From NCBI GenBank assembly GCA_002408385.1, contig DHSB01000098.1, positions 49,894-68,528 on the forward strand: 18,635 nt of DNA. Reading direction: 5' to 3'. The notes beneath the pieces were generated by a model, which was not told the DNA's origin, made no database searches, and was given only the letters and a program-made list of their open reading frames with translations. Shown piece by piece: positions 14,753 to 18,635 of the stretch. Numbering within the stretch: position 1 is the first letter of the stretch; each line of letters opens with the position of its first letter. This stretch comes from Myxococcales bacterium UBA5297 (lineage in GTDB: Bacteria > Myxococcota > Myxococcia > Myxococcales > UBA5297). The position numbers and the translations under genes were made by a program.

Positions 14753-17749
14753 ATGAAGCTGCAATTCGAATCCGACCTCGAATACCAGAAGGATGCCGTC
14801 AAGGCGGTCTGCGACCTCTTTCGGGGTCAGGAGATCTGCCGAACCGAATTCACGGTCAGCCGCGATTTCGGCGCGCAGGGCAACATGGCCTTTACGCAGA
14901 ACGAGCTTGGCATCGGCAATCGTTTGACGCTGCTTGACGACGAGGTGTTGAAGAACCTGGGCGAAATCCAGCTAGCGAACGGACTTGCGCCCACCTCGGT
15001 GCTCGCATCGGGCGACTTTACGGTCGAAATGGAGACCGGTACCGGAAAGACCTACGTCTACCTGCGCACAGCCTTCGAGCTGAACCGGCGCTACGGTTTC
15101 ACCAAGTTCGTCGTGGTCGTCCCCTCGGTCGCCATCAAGGAGGGAGTCTACAAGACGCTCCAGATCACCTCCGACCACTTCAGGTCTCTCTACGCAAACG
15201 TGCCCTTCGACTACTTCCTCTACGATTCGGCCAAGCTCGGCCAGGTGCGCAACTTCGCGACCAGCCCGAACATCCAGGTCATGGTCGTGACCGTCGGGGC
15301 GATCAACAAGAAGGACGTGAACAACCTCTACAAAGACAGCGAGAAGACCGGCGGCGAGAAGCCCATCGACCTCATCCGCGCGACGCGCCCTATCCTCATC
15401 GTCGACGAGCCGCAGAGCGTCGACGGAGGCCTCGAGGGACGAGGCAAGGAAGCGCTTGGGAAGATGAACCCCCTCTGCACGCTTCGATACTCGGCAACGC
15501 ACGCCGACAAGCACCACATGGTCTACCGGCTCGATGCCGTCGATGCCTACGAACGTAAGCTCGTCAAGCAGATCGAGGTCGCCTCCGCGACGGTCGAGAA
15601 CGCGCACAACAAGCCCTTCGTGCGGCTGCTCTCGGTGAGCAACAGGCGCGGAGGGATCAGCGCCAAGCTCGAGCTCGACGTCAGAGGTGCCTCCGGAACG
15701 ACCCGGCGCAAGGAAGTTGCTGTCCGCGTCAGCGAGGACCTCGAGCAGACGACAGGGCGCGAGCTCTACCGCGACTGCAGGCTCACCGAGATTCAGACGG
15801 CGAAGGGCGCCGAGCGCGTCGCGCTGCATGTCCCCGGCGGCGAGCACTACCTCAAGCCCGGCGAAACCTACGGAGACGTCGAGCCGCTCGCAGTACAGCG
15901 GCAGATGATTCGCCGCACGATAAAGGAGCACCTCGACAAAGAGCTGAGACTGCGGCCCCAAGGCATCAAGGTGCTCAGTCTCTTCTTCATCGACAGCGTC
16001 GAGAAATACCGCCGCTACGACGCCGACGGCCTGCCGGTGAAGGGCGAATACGCACAGCTCTTCGAAGAGGAATACGAGCGGGCCGTCCGGCTTCCGGCCT
16101 ACAACACGCTCTTCAAGGAAGTCGACCTGCGGCACGCCGCGAGCGAGGTTCACGGCGGCTATTTCTCAATCGACAAGAAAAAGGTCGGCGGCAAGACGAT
16201 CGAGGTGCTCAAGGACACCCGTGGAGACACCAAAGTCGACGCGGACACCTACAACTTGATCATGAAAGACAAGGAGCGGCTGCTCAGCCTCGAGACCCCG
16301 CTCAAGTTCATCTTCTCCCACTCGGCGCTGCGCGAAGGCTGGGACAACCCCAACGTCTTCCAGATCTGCGCCTTGAGGGACATCCGGACCGAGCGCGAGC
16401 GAAGGCAGACCATCGGCCGTGGCCTGCGGCTTTGTGTCAACCAGAAGGGCGAGCGGGTCCGGGGATTCGACACCAATACGCTCACCGTGGTCGCCACCGA
16501 AAGCTACGAGCAGTTTGCCGAAGGCCTGCAGAAGGAAATCGAGGCCGAGACCGGGATTCGCTTCGGCGTCGTCGAGCTTCACCAGTTTGCGGCCATCTCG
16601 ATTCCAGGGAAGAGCGGCGAGGCCGAGCCGCTGGGGTTCGAGCGCTCGAGGATGGTCTGGGAACACCTTCGGGAGAAGAAGTACATCGATGCCAAGGGAA
16701 GAGTGCAGGATGCTCTGCGCCGCGCTCTCGACGACGGAACGCTCTCCGTTCCCGACGAGCTGCGCGCCCAACGCGAAAAGATCGGTGACGTGCTGCGCAA
16801 GCTCGCCGGCCGGCTCGCAATCAAGAACGCGGACGAACGTCGGCCGGTCCGCCCCCGGCAGGCCATCCTGCACGGCCCCGAATTCAAGGCGCTTTGGGAT
16901 CGCATCAAGCACAAGACCACCTACCGAGTGCAATTCGACAACGAGAAACTCGTCCAGGACTGCATCGAGGCAGTGCGCGAGGCGCCGCCCATTACCCAGA
17001 CAAGGCTGCAATGGCGCAAGGCTGACCTGGCCATAGGAAAGGCTGGCGTCGAGGTCACCGAACGGGAAGGAGCGAGTACGGTTGTGCTCGACGAGGGCGA
17101 CATCGCCCTACCCGACCTTCTCACCGACTTGCAGGATCGCACTCAGCTCACTCGGCGCACGATAGTCGAGGTGCTCACCAAGTGCGGCCGACTCGACGAC
17201 TTCAAGCGCAATCCCCAGCAGTTCATCGAGCTGGTCGGCGAGGCGATCAACCGATGCAAGCGCCTAGCGATCGTCGACGGAATCAAATACCAGCGGCTCG
17301 GCGACCAGGAGTATTACGCGCAGGAGCTCTTCGAGCAGAAGGAGCTGACGGGCTACCTGAAGAACATGCTGGTGGAGACGAAGAAGTCGGTCTACGAAGA
17401 CGTGGTCTACGACTCGCCCACCGAGGCCCACTTCGCCGACCAGATGGAGAAGAACGAAGCGGTGAAGGTCTATGCCAAGCTGCCCGGGTGGTTCGAGGTC
17501 CCGACGCCTCTCGGCAAGTACAACCCGGACTGGGCGGTCTTGATCGATACCGAAGAGGGCGAGCGGCTCTATTTCGTTGTGGAGACCAAGGGCGGGCTCT
17601 TTGCCGACGATCTGCGCGATATCGAGCGCGGCAAGGTCGAATGCGGGAAGGCGCACTTCGAAGCCCTGCGGGCGAGCGAGACGCCGGCGGAGTATGTCGT
17701 GGCTCACTCTCTGGAGGACGTTCTGAGTCGGCAGCGACCGAACCGCTAA
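14753..17749 (+). CDS. res: Type III restriction subunit Res (helicase plus PD-(D/E)XK nuclease)
   Basis: This 998-aa protein is the restriction subunit, an ATP-driven superfamily 2 helicase that communicates between sites and cuts DNA when bound to Mod. The N-terminus MKLQFESDLEYQKDAVKAV is the usual Res start. Walker A METGTGKT (Lys99), motif II DEPQ (218-221, a Type III-specific variant of DEAD/DEPH), SAT (247-249), HSALREGWDNPNVFQ and motif VI QTIGRGLRL (552-560) are all intact. The C-terminal nuclease carries NPDWAVLI (Asp926) and VVETKG (Glu944, Lys946), the PD...ExK catalytic triad. Nothing suggests loss of function. The length is close to well-studied Type III Res proteins. Only a weak purine stretch (GCGAGACG) precedes the ATG at 14753. 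It is the last gene of the cluster on this strand, and no clear intrinsic terminator was seen after 17749. Confidence 0.95.
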   Translation: MKLQFESDLEYQKDAVKAVCDLFRGQEICRTEFTVSRDFGAQGNMAFTQNELGIGNRLTLLDDEVLKNLGEIQLANGLAPTSVLASGDFTVEMETGTGKTYVYLRTAFELNRRYGFTKFVVVVPSVAIKEGVYKTLQITSDHFRSLYANVPFDYFLYDSAKLGQVRNFATSPNIQVMVVTVGAINKKDVNNLYKDSEKTGGEKPIDLIRATRPILIVDEPQSVDGGLEGRGKEALGKMNPLCTLRYSATHADKHHMVYRLDAVDAYERKLVKQIEVASATVENAHNKPFVRLLSVSNRRGGISAKLELDVRGASGTTRRKEVAVRVSEDLEQTTGRELYRDCRLTEIQTAKGAERVALHVPGGEHYLKPGETYGDVEPLAVQRQMIRRTIKEHLDKELRLRPQGIKVLSLFFIDSVEKYRRYDADGLPVKGEYAQLFEEEYERAVRLPAYNTLFKEVDLRHAASEVHGGYFSIDKKKVGGKTIEVLKDTRGDTKVDADTYNLIMKDKERLLSLETPLKFIFSHSALREGWDNPNVFQICALRDIRTERERRQTIGRGLRLCVNQKGERVRGFDTNTLTVVATESYEQFAEGLQKEIEAETGIRFGVVELHQFAAISIPGKSGEAEPLGFERSRMVWEHLREKKYIDAKGRVQDALRRALDDGTLSVPDELRAQREKIGDVLRKLAGRLAIKNADERRPVRPRQAILHGPEFKALWDRIKHKTTYRVQFDNEKLVQDCIEAVREAPPITQTRLQWRKADLAIGKAGVEVTEREGASTVVLDEGDIALPDLLTDLQDRTQLTRRTIVEVLTKCGRLDDFKRNPQQFIELVGEAINRCKRLAIVDGIKYQRLGDQEYYAQELFEQKELTGYLKNMLVETKKSVYEDVVYDSPTEAHFADQMEKNEAVKVYAKLPGWFEVPTPLGKYNPDWAVLIDTEEGERLYFVVETKGGLFADDLRDIERGKVECGKAHFEALRASETPAEYVVAHSLEDVLSRQRPNR

Positions 17750-17972
17750 GGGCGGCGAGCTACGTGAGGCATCCCGGATTCGGCATCAGATCATGGACTG
17801 TCTGATAGCGCTCCAAACAGCCCGATGTCCGTTATCTTGGGAGTTTGACCAAGTAGTGCCATGACTCTCGACTCCTGGGGCGTGACGTATGAGCAAGCCG
17901 ACGCGCGAACAGCTCGACGAGGTCTTCAACGCACCTGCATCTCGAGCTTCAACAGTGCAGGACTCGACGACG
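17750..17972. other. Intergenic stretch after res
   Basis: No confident gene lies between the Res stop and the tail of the broken minus-strand gene. ATCAGA and TCTGAT (about 17786-17807) form a six-base inverted repeat with a 10-base loop but no T-run, so it is not called a terminator. A short plus-strand frame begins at 17889 and is listed separately. Confidence 0.4.
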
Positions 17973-18077
17973 TCACGCGACCAGCGGGACACCTGCTGGG
18001 GTGAACGCATCAAGCACAACGTGCGAGCCGTAGCCGGCGAGCAATCCCGCGAGAGTTCCTGCTCCGAGTCGGCATAG
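17889..18077 (+). CDS. Possible small or truncated ORF
   Basis: This 62-aa frame begins MSKPTREQLDEVFNAP, which looks like the start of a real soluble protein, with a GGGG tract about 8 bases upstream. The second half becomes Ser/Thr/Arg-rich and is antisense to the C-terminus of the membrane gene ending at 17973. It may be the stump of a truncated gene, or chance. No family was recognised. Confidence 0.25.
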   Translation: MSKPTREQLDEVFNAPASRASTVQDSTTSRDQRDTCWGERIKHNVRAVAGEQSRESSCSESA

Positions 18078-18426
18078 GAACTCAACCAGCGCATGCCAGT
18101 AGCGCTCAAGCGGCGTTCCAGCCGAGGCTCGGAGCGCGACTTGACGTCCCGCTTCGGCGCGGAGATGGCCCTGCCAGTCCCCCAGCGCAGCCACCGCTGC
18201 CCGTCCCGCTGCCACGACCGGGACCACGCCGTGCGCGAGGGCTCGGTGACCTGGATAGAGTGGCGGATCGAAGACGTCCGGCAATCGTGCGCCGAGATTG
18301 CCGCCCAGCAGGCCCCCGAGCACTTCGAGGACGAAATACTCGGGGGTCTGCTGCTGGGCCTTCGTGAGCGCGTAGCCACCTCCGACCACCGTACCAATGG
18401 GCGCGATGCGTTGTTCCGTTTGACAT
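17973..18426 (-). pseudogene. YdjM/DUF457-like membrane protein gene broken by a frameshift
   Basis: The minus strand has an excellent ribosome-binding site (GGAGGAG at 18430-18436) three bases before ATG 18426, starting MSNGTTHRA. After nine codons the frame must shift by one base at the GGG/CCC run 18399-18401 to continue as IGTVVGGGYALTKAQQQ. Deleting one C there gives a continuous protein of about 150 aa. It reads LEVLGGLLGGNLGARLPDV, then FDPPLYPGHRALAHG, then GYGSHVVLDAFTPAGVPL at the C-terminus. The H-R..H and GY.SH..LD..TP signatures match small metal-dependent-hydrolase-like membrane proteins of the YdjM/DUF457 type. As sequenced, the start and the body are in different frames, so the gene is either a recent pseudogene or contains a single-base assembly error. 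It is transcribed towards res and has no evident link to the defence genes. Confidence 0.65.
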
Positions 18427-18635
18427 GGACTCCTCCGTTGGATGGAAGGTCTGTTCCTCATTTCGGAACGAGCATTGGAAGCAGAACTGCGAGATCAATG
18501 AGGTGATCGAGCAGGTCGCCTGACCTTCCGCGCGCGATAACGGCCTGAAGGGGCCGCTCGCCATATTCATTTGGGCGAATCAGACGTCGATATGGTGTGT
18601 CCAGCGAGGCAAGAGGGAGTGGATGCCATCCTGAT
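18427..18635. other. Right-edge upstream region of the broken gene
   Basis: No gene was recognised here. The stretch presumably carries the minus-strand promoter. GTTCC and GGAAC (about 18453-18469) form a short inverted repeat around TCATTTC, which could be an operator but is too short to rely on. Composition is less GC-rich than the coding regions. Confidence 0.35.

Noticed and set aside
3956..17749. DISARM system
   Set aside because: An SNF2 helicase, a PLD-like domain and an adenine methyltransferase are present, but no DrmA-type helicase and no DUF1998 protein. The Mod/Res pair fits Type III.
3956..17749. BREX or PglX-type system
   Set aside because: No PglZ phosphatase, BrxC ATPase or PglX-architecture methyltransferase is present.
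17786..17807. Inverted repeat after res as intrinsic terminator
   Set aside because: It has only six base pairs, a 10-base loop and no following T-run.
1..18635. CRISPR array, tRNA, integrase or attachment-site duplication
   Set aside because: No regularly spaced repeats, no tRNA-like cloverleaf and no recombinase motifs were found by reading. Flanking direct repeats bounding the cluster were not seen.

Overview
The window is GC-rich, roughly 60-68% in the coding lines sampled by hand. The leftmost confident gene is a secreted TPR-like protein ending in an eight-cysteine domain of the kind common in Myxococcota/Deltaproteobacteria. A high-GC deltaproteobacterial or myxobacterial-type host is therefore the best guess, from family style only. 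No rRNA, tRNA, CRISPR array or transposase was seen.

Layout. Positions 1-2060 look like chromosomal background: an unresolved left edge, the minus-strand TPR/Cys-rich protein (385-1275), a divergently oriented cyclic-nucleotide-binding protein (1471-1920) and a REP-like palindromic repeat (about 1966-2060). After a gene-free, less GC-rich stretch comes a 283-aa protein of unknown function (2665-3516) and another untranslated gap (3517-3955). A same-strand cluster then runs from 3956 to 17749: a SNF2-type helicase with an N-terminal PLD-like domain, a DUF4391 protein, two paralogous Type III-style adenine methyltransferases (Mod1, Mod2), an unknown 272-aa protein, a 625-aa ImmA/IrrE-like protein that has lost its HExxH motif, and a Type III restriction subunit (Res) with helicase motifs and a PD-(D/E)XK nuclease. 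Downstream is a minus-strand integral-membrane YdjM/DUF457-like gene broken by one frameshift.

How the genes may work together. Mod and Res are the components of a Type III restriction-modification enzyme: Mod recognises and methylates the site, and Res translocates and cuts. Here one Res is accompanied by two Mods whose target-recognition regions differ almost completely while their C-terminal 144 residues are about 85% identical. The PLD-helicase and DUF4391 genes overlap by ATGA, and so do the 272-aa and IrrE-like genes, which suggests translational coupling within each pair. The whole is best read as an elaborated Type III-like anti-phage locus. The less familiar parts are the catalytically degenerate PLD and IrrE-like domains, the uncharacterised 272-aa partner, and a low-GC recombined segment confined to the specificity region of Mod1.
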